From contig AP025580.1 of the NCBI GenBank assembly GCA_022846035.1, positions 2,480,001 to 2,544,000 on the forward strand: a stretch of DNA of 64,000 nucleotides, in the 5' to 3' direction. A program made the translations under genes and the position numbers. This stretch comes from Christensenellaceae bacterium (lineage in GTDB: Bacteria; Bacillota; Clostridia; Christensenellales; Christensenellaceae). Positions within the stretch are counted from its first letter, which is position 1. Every line of letters begins with the position of its first letter. Below, piece after piece: positions 9,060 to 17,711 of this stretch. Below the pieces are notes generated by a model, which worked only from the letters and a program-made list of their open reading frames with translations, did no database searches and was not told where the DNA came from.

Positions 9060-10943
9060 TTATGACAATTCCAGCTTGCCTGTATAAAGCTGGTAATAGG
9101 TTCCTTTCTGCTTGATCAGGTCTTCGTGTGTTCCTCGCTCAATAATCCTCCCATGCTCCAATACAATGATCGCGTCGCTGTTACGGATTGTAGACAACCT
9201 ATGGGCAATCACAAATACCGTTCTCCCTTTCATCAGGTTGTCCATACCCTTTTGAACGATCGCCTCTGTCCGTGTGTCGATGCTTGAAGTTGCTTCATCT
9301 AAAATCAAAACCGGCGGATCGGCAATAGCAGCCCTGGCAATTGCGAGAAGCTGCCTTTGCCCCTGTGATAGTTCTTCGCCATCTCCTGTCAGCATCGTAT
9401 CATATCCATTGGGCAGCCTTTGGATAAACTGGTCGGCATAGGCGAGTTTAGCGGCTTCGTGCACTTCTTCATCCGTTGCATCCAGCTTTCCATAACGGAT
9501 ATTATCCCGTATGGTTCCTGTGAATAAATGGGTGTCTTGCAGCACAATCCCCAAGGAATGCCGTAAATCCGCTTTTTTAATCTTGTTGATATTAATATCA
9601 TCATACCGTATTTTTCCATCCTGCACATCATAAAAACGGTTGATCAGATTTGTAATAGTCGTTTTTCCAGCGCCTGTAGAACCTACAAATGCGAGCTTCT
9701 GGCCGGGTTTTGCATATAGTGTCAGATCATGCAGCACCATTTTATCCGGCGCATATCCAAAGGACATATCGTAAAAGCGGACGTCGCCTTTTAGTTCCGT
9801 ATAGGTAACGGTTCCATCCGCTTGATGGGGATGCTTCCACGCCCACAAGCCCGTCCGTTTTTCACATTCCACAATATTCCCGTCCGCATCTTTTTTTGCA
9901 TTGACCAACGTTACATAACCGTCGTCCACTTCCGGTTCTTCATCCATCATATTAAAGATTCGTTCGGCGCCTGCAAGCGCCATGATGATCGTATTGAACT
10001 GTTGTGCAATTTGCATAAAAGGCTGGGTAAAGCTTTTTGTAAACTGGAGGTACGCGACGATCGTCCCGATCGTGATCCCCCCAATGCCGCCCAACAAAAG
10101 TACGCCTCCCAAAATCGCAGTCAGCACAAATAAAATATTTCCAATATTCCCCATGACGGGTCCCATCATGCTGGCAAACGTATGGGCCCGGGAAGAACTA
10201 TAGCATAGTTTGTCGTTCAGAATATCAAATTCTTCTCCGGATTTATCTTCATGGTTAAATACCTTAATCACGCGCTGTCCGTTCATTCGTTCTTCCACAT
10301 ATCCCGTTACTTCGGCAAGGTCCATCTGCTGTTTCACAAAATATTTTCCACTGTTACCGCCCAGTTTCCGCGCGACTATAAACATCACAAAAATCATAGC
10401 AATGGCAAGCAGCGTCAGGAGCGGGCTCAAAACCAGCATCGCAATAAATGTAACGATAATGGTAACGGCAGCCATTAAAACCTGCGGAATCGATTGATTG
10501 ATCATTTGTCGCAGGGTATCAGTATCATTGGTATACAAACTCATGGTTGAGCCGTTTGTATGTTGGTCAAAATACCGGATAGGAAGCGTCTGCATATGTT
10601 CAAACATTTCATCTCTTACGCGCTTTAAGATTCCTTGGCCGATCTTTACCATCAACCTGCTGTAAACGAACGAACCTATTACCCCGACAATAAAGATACA
10701 AGCCAGCACTGTGAGCGCCTGATATAATCCTCTGAAATCCGGATCGGCCTGTCCAACCAACGGAAGGATATAATCATCCAATAAATACCGCATAGAAAAA
10801 GAAACCGCAATCGAGGCAATGGAACATAATAAAATGCAGACAATAACGATCACAAATTCCTTTTTGTAGGTACCGGTCACATATTTTAAAAGTCTGCCCG
10901 CTGTTTTCAGTGTATGCTTTGTTGCTTTTCCCTGCTTATTCAT
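9060..10943 (-). CDS. ABC exporter half-transporter (permease-ATPase), catalytic partner
   Basis: 627 residues: six membrane segments (about 30-310), then a nucleotide-binding domain. Walker A GSTGAGKTT at 421-429, signature LSQGQRQLL, Walker B VLILDEATSS with the catalytic Glu present, and H-loop IAHRLSTI. An unusual insert of about 35 residues rich in charged residues and Trp (345-380) lies between the membrane and ATPase parts. Its start overlaps the end of the partner gene by 8 nt. With that partner it forms a heterodimeric multidrug-type exporter (BmrCD/TM287-288 type); the MarR gene in front suggests drug or toxic compound efflux. Confidence 0.93.
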   Translation of the reverse strand: MNKQGKATKHTLKTAGRLLKYVTGTYKKEFVIVIVCILLCSIASIAVSFSMRYLLDDYILPLVGQADPDFRGLYQALTVLACIFIVGVIGSFVYSRLMVKIGQGILKRVRDEMFEHMQTLPIRYFDQHTNGSTMSLYTNDTDTLRQMINQSIPQVLMAAVTIIVTFIAMLVLSPLLTLLAIAMIFVMFIVARKLGGNSGKYFVKQQMDLAEVTGYVEERMNGQRVIKVFNHEDKSGEEFDILNDKLCYSSSRAHTFASMMGPVMGNIGNILFVLTAILGGVLLLGGIGGITIGTIVAYLQFTKSFTQPFMQIAQQFNTIIMALAGAERIFNMMDEEPEVDDGYVTLVNAKKDADGNIVECEKRTGLWAWKHPHQADGTVTYTELKGDVRFYDMSFGYAPDKMVLHDLTLYAKPGQKLAFVGSTGAGKTTITNLINRFYDVQDGKIRYDDININKIKKADLRHSLGIVLQDTHLFTGTIRDNIRYGKLDATDEEVHEAAKLAYADQFIQRLPNGYDTMLTGDGEELSQGQRQLLAIARAAIADPPVLILDEATSSIDTRTEAIVQKGMDNLMKGRTVFVIAHRLSTIRNSDAIIVLEHGRIIERGTHEDLIKQKGTYYQLYTGKLELS

Positions 10944-12669
10944 TTTCAGACCTCCCCTTTACCTGTGATTCATAGACCTCCCGGTAAATCTGGTTGGTTT
11001 TTAATAATTCTTCCGGCGTTCCGATTCCGTTGATCTCGCCATTGTCAAGAATAATGATTTGATCCGCATCTTCAATAGAAGAAATCCTCTGTGAAATAAT
11101 AATTTTCGTTGTATCCGGAATTTCTTCTCGGAGCGCTTTGCGGATCATGGTGTCTGTTTTGGTATCGACTGCACTGGTGGAGTCGTCCAAGATAAGTATT
11201 TTCGGTTTTTTCAATAAGGCACGCGCAATACACAGCCTCTGTTTTTGGCCACCGGACACATTATTGCCGCCTTCCACAATCATCGTATCATACCCATGCG
11301 GGAACTCCTGGATAAAGCTGTCTGCCTGCGCGAGACGGCATACCCTCTGTACTTCTTCATCGCTGGCTGTCTCATCTCCCCAGCGGATATTGGCATAGAT
11401 CGTCCCCGTAAATAAGACATTTTTTTGCAATACCATAGCCACCTGGTCACGGAGGGCTTCAAGGTCATATTCCCGCACATCGACGCCGCCGACTTTGACG
11501 CTTCCGCCCGTTACGTCATAAAGCCTTGGAATCAGCTGCACAAGGGACGTTTTAGAACTCCCTGTTCCTCCGAAAATCCCAACCATTTGCCCCGACTTGA
11601 TATGCAGGTTTACGTTCTTCAATGCGAGTTTACCATCCTTACCTGCATAACTGAAATTTACATCCTCAAAGTCAATATCTCCATTCGCGACTTCTTCCAC
11701 TGCCCCCGTTTTGTTCTGCATCTCGGGCACTTCCTTCAACACTTCCTTAATACGGTCTGTCGAGGCTTCCGCAATCATAATCATAACAAATACGAATGAT
11801 ACGATCATCAGAGACATCAAAATTTGCATGGCGTAAACAAGTACGCTGGTTAATTCACCCGCTTCCATATTGCCGAAAGCGATCGCCTCTCCCCCGATCA
11901 GCACGATAACGAGGATCACTGCATACATGACAAACATCATAATCGGATTGTTCAAGGCAACAATTTTTTCCGCCTTTGTAAACAATTCAAATACCTTTTG
12001 GGAAACCTTTCGAAACTTCTTATTTTCATAATCTTCCCGTACATATGCTTTTACGACGCGCGCAGCATTTACATTTTCCTGGACGTCGTTATTCAACACG
12101 TCGTATTCATCAAATACCTTGATAAAATATTTGTGGGCTAATTTTGAAATGAAGATCAAAGAGAAACCCAACACCGGAATCGCGATCAGGAACAGGATTG
12201 CAATATCCGTATTAATACTGAATGTCATAACCATGGATAAGACAATCATAATCGGCGCACGAGCAAGCAGCCGGATGGAAAACATATATGCCATCTGTAC
12301 ATTGGTAATATCTGTCGTCATCCGCGTCACAAGGCTTGGCGCTGAAAAATGATCAATATTTTTAAATGAAAATGTCTGAACTTTATAAAAAATATCATGT
12401 CGCAGATTCCTTGCGTAACCGGCTCCTGCTTCTGCCGCAAATTTACCGGCCAGCGCGCCGAACAGCAACGCAAGCATTGCCATGACAACAAGCTCAATTC
12501 CTATCTGTATGACATAATTAATATCCTGTCCCTGAATCCCCACATCGATGATATTGGCCATCTGGTATGGAATCAATACTTCCATTAATACTTCTAGGAT
12601 GACAAAAACAGGAGCTAATATTGATTGCTTCTTATATTCGCGTATCGACTTAAATAATAACCTGTCCAT
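10936..12669 (-). CDS. ABC exporter half-transporter with degenerate ATPase site
   Basis: 577 residues: six membrane segments (about 17-300) and an ATPase domain with Walker A GGTGSSKTS at 367-375, signature VSGGQKQRL and Walker B ILILDDSTSAVD. The catalytic glutamate after Walker B is aspartate, the usual mark of the non-catalytic site in heterodimeric exporters. ATG 12669 follows an AGGTGA box; an in-frame GTG at 12678 lies too close to that box. The start lies inside the end of the marR gene, giving a compact MarR-ABC-ABC operon. Confidence 0.92.
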   Translation of the reverse strand: MDRLLFKSIREYKKQSILAPVFVILEVLMEVLIPYQMANIIDVGIQGQDINYVIQIGIELVVMAMLALLFGALAGKFAAEAGAGYARNLRHDIFYKVQTFSFKNIDHFSAPSLVTRMTTDITNVQMAYMFSIRLLARAPIMIVLSMVMTFSINTDIAILFLIAIPVLGFSLIFISKLAHKYFIKVFDEYDVLNNDVQENVNAARVVKAYVREDYENKKFRKVSQKVFELFTKAEKIVALNNPIMMFVMYAVILVIVLIGGEAIAFGNMEAGELTSVLVYAMQILMSLMIVSFVFVMIMIAEASTDRIKEVLKEVPEMQNKTGAVEEVANGDIDFEDVNFSYAGKDGKLALKNVNLHIKSGQMVGIFGGTGSSKTSLVQLIPRLYDVTGGSVKVGGVDVREYDLEALRDQVAMVLQKNVLFTGTIYANIRWGDETASDEEVQRVCRLAQADSFIQEFPHGYDTMIVEGGNNVSGGQKQRLCIARALLKKPKILILDDSTSAVDTKTDTMIRKALREEIPDTTKIIISQRISSIEDADQIIILDNGEINGIGTPEELLKTNQIYREVYESQVKGRSENE

Positions 12670-13123
12670 GCACTTCACCTTCGCTTTCTTTCTGACTCTC
12701 CGTGATGTTGTAATACATCTGCTCTAAGTAACGGCGCAGATTTTCTTGTTCCTCTTCGGACATTCCCCGCACAAGCCTTTTCTCCATGTTATTCCTGCTC
12801 TCGCTTAATTTTCTGAAAAAGCCTTTTTCTTGTCCCGTCAGGGTGACCGTCCGCATACGTTTATCCTTTTCGTCAACAGAGATTTCCACGAAACCTTTTT
12901 CCTTTAACAGCCGAAGGATATTTACTGTCGTGGGATGCGAGATCCTCATATAATCCTGGATATCTTTCTGGCTGCATATTCCGTTACCACCCTGTGTTTT
13001 TATAAAATGCAATACTTTCATTTGCTGCATCGTTAAATTAAATTCTTTGCAATTTGCATTTGCTTCCCTTCCTATGGTCTCGCTCAGTATTTTTATAATA
13101 CCTCCGATACTATGCGTATCCAT
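12650..13123 (-). CDS. MarR-family transcriptional regulator of the ABC exporter operon
   Basis: 157 residues with a winged helix: ICSQKDIQDYMRISHPTTVNILRLLKEKGFVE is the HTH region (residues about 50-80), then the wing DEKDKRMRTVTLT. Long dimerisation helices are at each end. The start has AAGGTGG 8 nt upstream. It is first in the operon with both exporter genes, and the promoter carries a 13-bp inverted repeat immediately downstream of the -10. The likely role is ligand-relieved autorepressor of the exporter. Confidence 0.92.
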   Translation of the reverse strand: MDTHSIGGIIKILSETIGREANANCKEFNLTMQQMKVLHFIKTQGGNGICSQKDIQDYMRISHPTTVNILRLLKEKGFVEISVDEKDKRMRTVTLTGQEKGFFRKLSESRNNMEKRLVRGMSEEEQENLRRYLEQMYYNITESQKESEGEVHGQVII

Positions 13124-13142
13124 AATAAATCCACCTTTTTAT

Positions 13143-13177
13143 GTAGTATGCTACATAAAAAATTTGTAGCATACTAC
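13143..13177 (-). promoter_or_regulatory. Probable MarR operator (double palindrome)
   Basis: GTAGTATGCTACA (13143-13155) and TGTAGCATACTAC (13165-13177) are perfect reverse complements separated by 9 nt of A/T. Each arm is itself nearly palindromic (TGTAG-N4-CTAC type), so two MarR dimers could bind about 22 bp, two helix turns, apart. The site lies between the -10 box and the marR start. Confidence 0.8.
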
Positions 13178-13179
13178 GT

Positions 13180-13208
13180 ATTATAAAAACATTTTTTACT
13201 GCTGTCAA
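13180..13208 (-). promoter_or_regulatory. Consensus sigma-A promoter of the marR-ABC operon
   Basis: Minus strand TTGACA (13203-13208), 17 nt, TATAAT (13180-13185): a perfect match in both boxes and spacing. Such a strong promoter fits tight repression by the operator that begins 3 nt downstream of the -10. Confidence 0.88.
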
Positions 13209-13324
13209 TAGCTTATTACGAGAGTTTTTTTTAATTCCTTTCGGTTTGTTTTTGATTTATGGATTCACTGGAGTACGGCAGACATTAAATGCGGTTGATA
13301 AAACGATGCATAAACCAAGAAATC

Positions 13325-13358
13325 AAAAAACACCGGAGAAATTCTCCGGTGTTTTTAT
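13325..13358 (-). terminator. Bidirectional terminator after the surface protein gene
   Basis: AAAAACACCGGAGAA and its complement TTCTCCGGTGTTTTT form a near-perfect stem flanked by A and T runs. Nearly the same sequence recurs at 17674-17706. Confidence 0.85.
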
Positions 13359-13362
13359 TTTG

Positions 13363-15612
13363 TTATTTATTCTCTTGCTTTTTATGCCGCACCGCCACGA
13401 CGCTCCCTACTGCTATCGCCGCAGCCGCAGCCGCCAAAAGCAGGATATACGGCGTCATATCCGTCGTATCGCCCGTCTTTGGCCTACTGTCTGTTTTGAT
13501 TGTTTCTGCCGTCTGCCCGCCTGTTTCGTTCATGCTGCCCTTTTCAATCAGGGCATATTTGCTGAAATGCTCCGTTGCGATATATGCCATCCCGTCCTGG
13601 GTCCTCACGCCATATTCCGACGTTGTTTTATCGTCGTTAATACGGTGGACCGCCAGCGCCGCCGTGTCATACCCATCGGGAACCGGAATACCCACCGTTA
13701 CCGCGCCGTTTGGCTGAACGGGATTTCCATCCGCGCCAATCAGGGTAATATCGTACAGGACAAATTTATCCGCTTTATTCTTCAATATATCTTTTGCGGC
13801 CGCGTAATCCTGATGGGATTCTGCAACCGCATTCACTACCATCTGCGTTCCATCCGGCAACATCCCCGCTTCCGCATAAAGCGTAATGCCTGTCGCCCCA
13901 TCCGCCAGATAAACCGGTTTTCCTATCGCCGGAATCACTGTATCGGCAAACTCGATTTCCTGCGTCAACGCTTCGTCTTTGAAATATTTTCCGCAATCCG
14001 CACAATACCAATATGCAATATTGCCGTTTTCCGTCGCTGTCGCCGCTTTTGCTTCAACCTTCACCGCATGATGGGTATGCGTGACTACCGGATCGCCGGT
14101 AACCTTTTTATCGTTTACCGTTACTGTTCCATTGCCGGAATTTGTTACGCTCACGCCGTCCGCCGTAATCAACAAATCAACATCCCCCTGCAGCACTTCA
14201 ACTTTGGAACCCGCAGGCGCCGACTTTACCTTATCCGCTATTTGCTCGCTCGTCCCGACTATGAATACGCCGTCTTGTCCGGCTTCCGTATAACTGGCTG
14301 CAACGCTTCCCTCGTCCACATAATCCATAGGGGACACCGTATATGTTCCGCCAAATATGGTTGCCGTTCCCGGCTGTTCCGAACTATATTCCTTTACGAT
14401 TGCAGGCGCGTCAAAATCTCCGCCGGATACTTTGTTGTCCGAGCCGCTGAACGTATAAAACACCGCGCCGCCGCTTTTTACCGTCAACGTGCTGTCTTCC
14501 GGTATGGTGGCATAGCGCGTCTGGAAAGCTTGGGCGTCGGCAGTAATCGTTCCGCCCGTTACCGTGACAGGAGTAAATGCCGCATAAACGCCCACCGTCG
14601 CGGATTCTATGTTTCCCCCTGAAATCTCAATAGAAGCAGCGCTGTTGTTGGCATAGATCGCTGCTTTTGAAGAATAAGTCGTGTTGGTCTTCACCGCGCC
14701 GCTCTCCATCGAAAAGGATCCCCCGTTTACATAAACCGCATTGGCGCCCTGCGCAACATTTTCCACTGTGCCGCCCGCAAGCGCAACCGTACTGCTGCCA
14801 TTTACATACAATGCGCTTCCACTGCTGCCACTGTTGACGACGTTACCTCCGGAAATAACGGCTATACTGCCACTGTTAGCATATAGGGCATCTCCGCTGG
14901 AAGTGGCATTTTCCACCGTACCGCCTTTCAGTTCAAAGGCTCCTCCGTTAACCTGAATCAGCATTTTCGAACTTCCGGAAATTCCTGCGTTCGTGATCTT
15001 TCCGCCGCCCGCGCTGTCTTCAATCGTAAGCCCGCCCGCCGTTTGTACAAAAAACGCTTCGCCGCCTGCCGCCGTTACCGTATATCCGTTCAAATCCAAT
15101 ACCAATGTGTCAGAGGGCGTTTCCGGACGCGAAATTGCCCAACTGCCGACCGTCACTTTTCCAGGCAAGGTAACAGGGTTCATCAATTTGTATTTTCCAC
15201 TGGTAGGCAAAGAATCGGCGGAAGTCCACTCCTCATATCCGCTTGCCTCCACCTGCGCCGGCGCCGCAGCAAGCATCGGTGCCGGCGCAAACATTTGCAC
15301 TAACGCATCGAACTTTGCCGTATCCAGCGTTTCCGCTCCCTCATCCAGCACGGCAATCGCCTCGGAGATTGCATCCACCTCCGCTCTCAGTCCATCCAAG
15401 GCGCTGTCATCCATTCCGGTTGTCTCTTCCGGCAATGGCAGCACAGCGATGCGCGCCTGCAACGCTTCTACTGCTGTAATCTCGGTCGTCGGTTCCGCCG
15501 GTTCCAAATCGCTGCTTCCGCTTTCCTGTGCAAAAGCGATACCTCCTGCAAGTGTCAGCCCCAACGTGATGCACAATGCTACCGAAATCATTTTCGTGTA
15601 GAATTTACGCAT
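13363..15612 (-). CDS. Cell-wall-anchored surface protein with beta-helix-like repeats and RPKTG motif
   Basis: 749 residues. Signal peptide (1-28, ending IAFA), helical low-complexity stretch (30-130), then a region of short repeats about 22-25 residues long rich in GG, N and S (GGTVENATSSGDALYAN and relatives, about 170-420), as in right-handed beta-helix adhesins. After this comes a bacterial Cys-containing module (YWYCADCGKYF) and an Ig-like segment. The C-terminus has RPKTGD at 710-715, a hydrophobic span and a positive tail (RHKKQENK): a sortase sorting signal of variant type. No sortase lies in the window. The Rrf2 gene is 22 nt upstream and may control it. Confidence 0.85.
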   Translation of the reverse strand: MRKFYTKMISVALCITLGLTLAGGIAFAQESGSSDLEPAEPTTEITAVEALQARIAVLPLPEETTGMDDSALDGLRAEVDAISEAIAVLDEGAETLDTAKFDALVQMFAPAPMLAAAPAQVEASGYEEWTSADSLPTSGKYKLMNPVTLPGKVTVGSWAISRPETPSDTLVLDLNGYTVTAAGGEAFFVQTAGGLTIEDSAGGGKITNAGISGSSKMLIQVNGGAFELKGGTVENATSSGDALYANSGSIAVISGGNVVNSGSSGSALYVNGSSTVALAGGTVENVAQGANAVYVNGGSFSMESGAVKTNTTYSSKAAIYANNSAASIEISGGNIESATVGVYAAFTPVTVTGGTITADAQAFQTRYATIPEDSTLTVKSGGAVFYTFSGSDNKVSGGDFDAPAIVKEYSSEQPGTATIFGGTYTVSPMDYVDEGSVAASYTEAGQDGVFIVGTSEQIADKVKSAPAGSKVEVLQGDVDLLITADGVSVTNSGNGTVTVNDKKVTGDPVVTHTHHAVKVEAKAATATENGNIAYWYCADCGKYFKDEALTQEIEFADTVIPAIGKPVYLADGATGITLYAEAGMLPDGTQMVVNAVAESHQDYAAAKDILKNKADKFVLYDITLIGADGNPVQPNGAVTVGIPVPDGYDTAALAVHRINDDKTTSEYGVRTQDGMAYIATEHFSKYALIEKGSMNETGGQTAETIKTDSRPKTGDTTDMTPYILLLAAAAAAIAVGSVVAVRHKKQENK

Positions 15613-15634
15613 TTTCCTTTTTCCTCTCTTCTTA

Positions 15635-16066
15635 TTAGGTTATTGATACATGTTCTTTCTTTTTAACTGCGGTGCTACTCGCCTTTTCGGCATTTTCTCC
15701 GGCATAAATATCACGGATGGTAAACCGCTTCAGGTCCGCTATCTGCCTTTCATAGATTTTTTTCATAAAGCGGCTGAACGGATCGTCTTCTGCATATTTG
15801 TCGTTGTTCTCATAAGAGCGATATTCAAAGAGGCGCAGGACGTCATAAAGGCTCACGTCTTCCGAACCTGGCTTTAACTGATAACCGCCGTTGCGTCCCT
15901 GTTCCGAAACCAATATTCCCGCGTTCTTCATTTCTCCCATGATCTTTAGGCAGTATTGGTAGGAAATACCAATATTCTCCACGATTTCCCCCGCAGTCGT
16001 CAGGGCGTTCCTGCGCGATGTGATATAGCCCAATATTTTCGCAGCATAAATTGTAGTAATTTTCAT
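15635..16066 (-). CDS. Rrf2-family transcriptional regulator
   Basis: 143 residues with an N-terminal winged helix (AKILGYITSRRNALTTAGEI, GISYQYCLKIMGEMKNAG, wing EQGRNGGYQL) and a dimerisation helix. It lacks the three-cysteine cluster of IscR/NsrR-type members (only C37 is present), so it probably senses something other than an Fe-S cluster. It is followed at 22 nt by the RPKTG surface protein in the same direction, a likely target or co-transcribed gene. Confidence 0.87.
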   Translation of the reverse strand: MKITTIYAAKILGYITSRRNALTTAGEIVENIGISYQYCLKIMGEMKNAGILVSEQGRNGGYQLKPGSEDVSLYDVLRLFEYRSYENNDKYAEDDPFSRFMKKIYERQIADLKRFTIRDIYAGENAEKASSTAVKKKEHVSIT

Positions 16067-16320
16067 CTCTTTTTACCTTTTACTAAAATTTATAATTTCA
16101 ACTGTGCTAATCAATAGATTTATACTGTCTTATTCAAGTATACTATTTGATTTATATATGCGCAATGTCTTTTTTTGAATAAATTTAATTTTATTTTTTC
16201 GTTTAAATAGTTCGTATTTACGCTTTTAATTAAAAAATCATTTCCTGATTAGTTTGGTTTTTAATTTAAAATTATTATATACAGTGTCTTTTTATATAGA
16301 TTGTTTGATGTTTTCCAAAC
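16067..16320. other. AT-rich intergenic region without a recognised gene
   Basis: About 250 nt, much richer in A/T than its neighbours. It should hold the promoter of the Rrf2 gene on the minus strand, but several TTGATT/TATAAA-like words occur and none has clearly correct spacing. No coding frame or stable RNA structure was recognised. Confidence 0.4.
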
Positions 16321-16353
16321 CAAAAAGGGGATTTGCATATATGCAAAATCCCC
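16321..16353 (-). terminator. Intrinsic terminator after the TetR pair
   Basis: GGGGATTTGCATA pairs with TATGCAAAATCCCC (16327-16353, one bulged base); on the minus strand the stem is followed by TTTTTGGTTT. It lies 30 nt after the second TetR gene. Confidence 0.75.
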
Positions 16354-16382
16354 ATCTCCACGCGCACCAGTGCCCTTGTATT

Positions 16383-16973
16383 TTATTGTTCTTTCACTTT
16401 AAGGTGCAGAATATCTTCTATAATCATACGAATAACAGGCTTTAAATCACCTTCTACAACAATTCCTTTATTGATCATGCGCATAGCAAGGCCGGGAAGC
16501 ATAGTATTGATTACATCAAATACGTCCGCATATTTTTCCTCCGGCACTTTGCACCTGCGAAAATAATCTTTCGCTATTTCTTCAAAATCAAAGCGGCGGT
16601 GCCGGAAATGTTCCACGATACACTGGCTTGCTTTTCTCCCACCCTCATCGGAATAGATCAATATTCCAAAGTTAGGATTCCTTACCAGAAAACGGATCGA
16701 CTCTTCGCAAAGTACCAGGAAAGGCTCTTCGTCCTTGCGTTTTTTCACCATAGCCGAAATATAGATACTCATCTGTGTAAGGATCTCCGCAATGACGCTC
16801 CCCATAAGGTCTTCTTTATTTCTAAAATAACGATAAGGAACCTGGTGCGTAAGACCACACCTTGATGCCAGCTTTCTGGCGGAAAATCCCTCCATGCCGT
16901 CCTCTTTTATCATAACGACTGCCGTTTTCAGCAAAATGTTTTTTGTCGTGTTAAGCTCGCCGTGTCTCGTCAT
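16383..16973 (-). CDS. TetR/AcrR-family regulator (second of a pair)
   Basis: 196 residues. The N-terminal HTH (SARKLASRCGLTHQVPYRYFRNKEDLMGSV) is typical TetR; the remaining helices would form the ligand pocket. Its start lies 23 nt inside the end of the upstream TetR gene. No transporter or enzyme gene is next to it, so the target is unknown. It is only distantly similar to its partner. Confidence 0.88.
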   Translation of the reverse strand: MTRHGELNTTKNILLKTAVVMIKEDGMEGFSARKLASRCGLTHQVPYRYFRNKEDLMGSVIAEILTQMSIYISAMVKKRKDEEPFLVLCEESIRFLVRNPNFGILIYSDEGGRKASQCIVEHFRHRRFDFEEIAKDYFRRCKVPEEKYADVFDVINTMLPGLAMRMINKGIVVEGDLKPVIRMIIEDILHLKVKEQ

Positions 16974-17553
16974 TTATACCGCCCTTAAAAATCGTCCCGT
17001 TCATGCATGCCAGCGCCGTTGTAACAATCTTTCGGATACGTTCCTCCCCATCTTCGCTGCTTTTATCCACAGTATAGGGCATGCCCTCCAACAGAGCGCT
17101 CAGCACCATATGCCGGTAATATGTGACGCGCCGCTCCTCCGATTCGTCAAGAAGAAACGGATAGTCCGTCACATAACGCCATATCTCTCCCAGTTCTTCA
17201 ATATAATACTGCGTCATTGGGGTTTGTATGAAAATCTGGCTTAACAAGCGAAAATATTGTTCATAATAGGAATAATATTCCCGTTCCAGCTTCATAAACC
17301 GCTCCACCGGATCCTTTTCCTGTAATATTTCATCGGAGTAAAGGTGCCCCATCAGCTTACGCAGTATTTTATTTTTAATTTCATTATAAAAATCGTTCGC
17401 GTCCTCGAAATAATTGTATGGCCCTTTGGGCGTCATTCCGCACTCCCGTGCGATTTTCCGAATAGAAAAATCTTTCACTCCGTGTTTGCGAATCAGCTCG
17501 ATTCCTTTATCTATGAGTTTGTTTCTTTGTTCCCTGCTTTTTTGTTCCCGCAT
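16951..17553 (-). CDS. TetR/AcrR-family regulator (first of a pair)
   Basis: 200 residues with the TetR HTH (IRKIARECGMTPKGPYNYFEDANDFY) and a helical ligand domain containing many Tyr residues (EREYYSYYEQYF). Its overlap with the next TetR gene implies translational coupling. Two TetR proteins from one transcript could act as a heterodimer or as sequential regulators; nothing in the sequence decides this. Confidence 0.88.
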   Translation of the reverse strand: MREQKSREQRNKLIDKGIELIRKHGVKDFSIRKIARECGMTPKGPYNYFEDANDFYNEIKNKILRKLMGHLYSDEILQEKDPVERFMKLEREYYSYYEQYFRLLSQIFIQTPMTQYYIEELGEIWRYVTDYPFLLDESEERRVTYYRHMVLSALLEGMPYTVDKSSEDGEERIRKIVTTALACMNGTIFKGGINDETRRA

Positions 17554-17671
17554 CTCTTATCGTCTTTCTTTCTGTATTCATTTTTATCATACCATAAAAA
17601 TCAGGTTTTGTTTTGATTTTGCCTATTTTTCATGTTGACCTAATATTAAATATTATTTTTCGGACCGTACG

Positions 17672-17706
17672 CATAAAAACACCGGAGAAATTTTCCGGTG
17701 TTTTTA
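17672..17706 (-). terminator. Bidirectional terminator after the GGDEF-EAL gene
   Basis: AAAAACACCGG...CCGGTGTTTTT stem flanked by A and T runs, 6 nt after the GGDEF-EAL stop. It differs at one base from the terminator at 13326-13356. Confidence 0.85.
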
Positions 17707-17711
17707 TCTCG

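Noticed and set aside
13246-14622. Long plus-strand open frame (458 codons) opposite the surface protein
   Set aside because: It is the complement of the clear 749-residue minus-strand gene, is rich in Arg and Cys without family motifs, and has no ribosome binding site.
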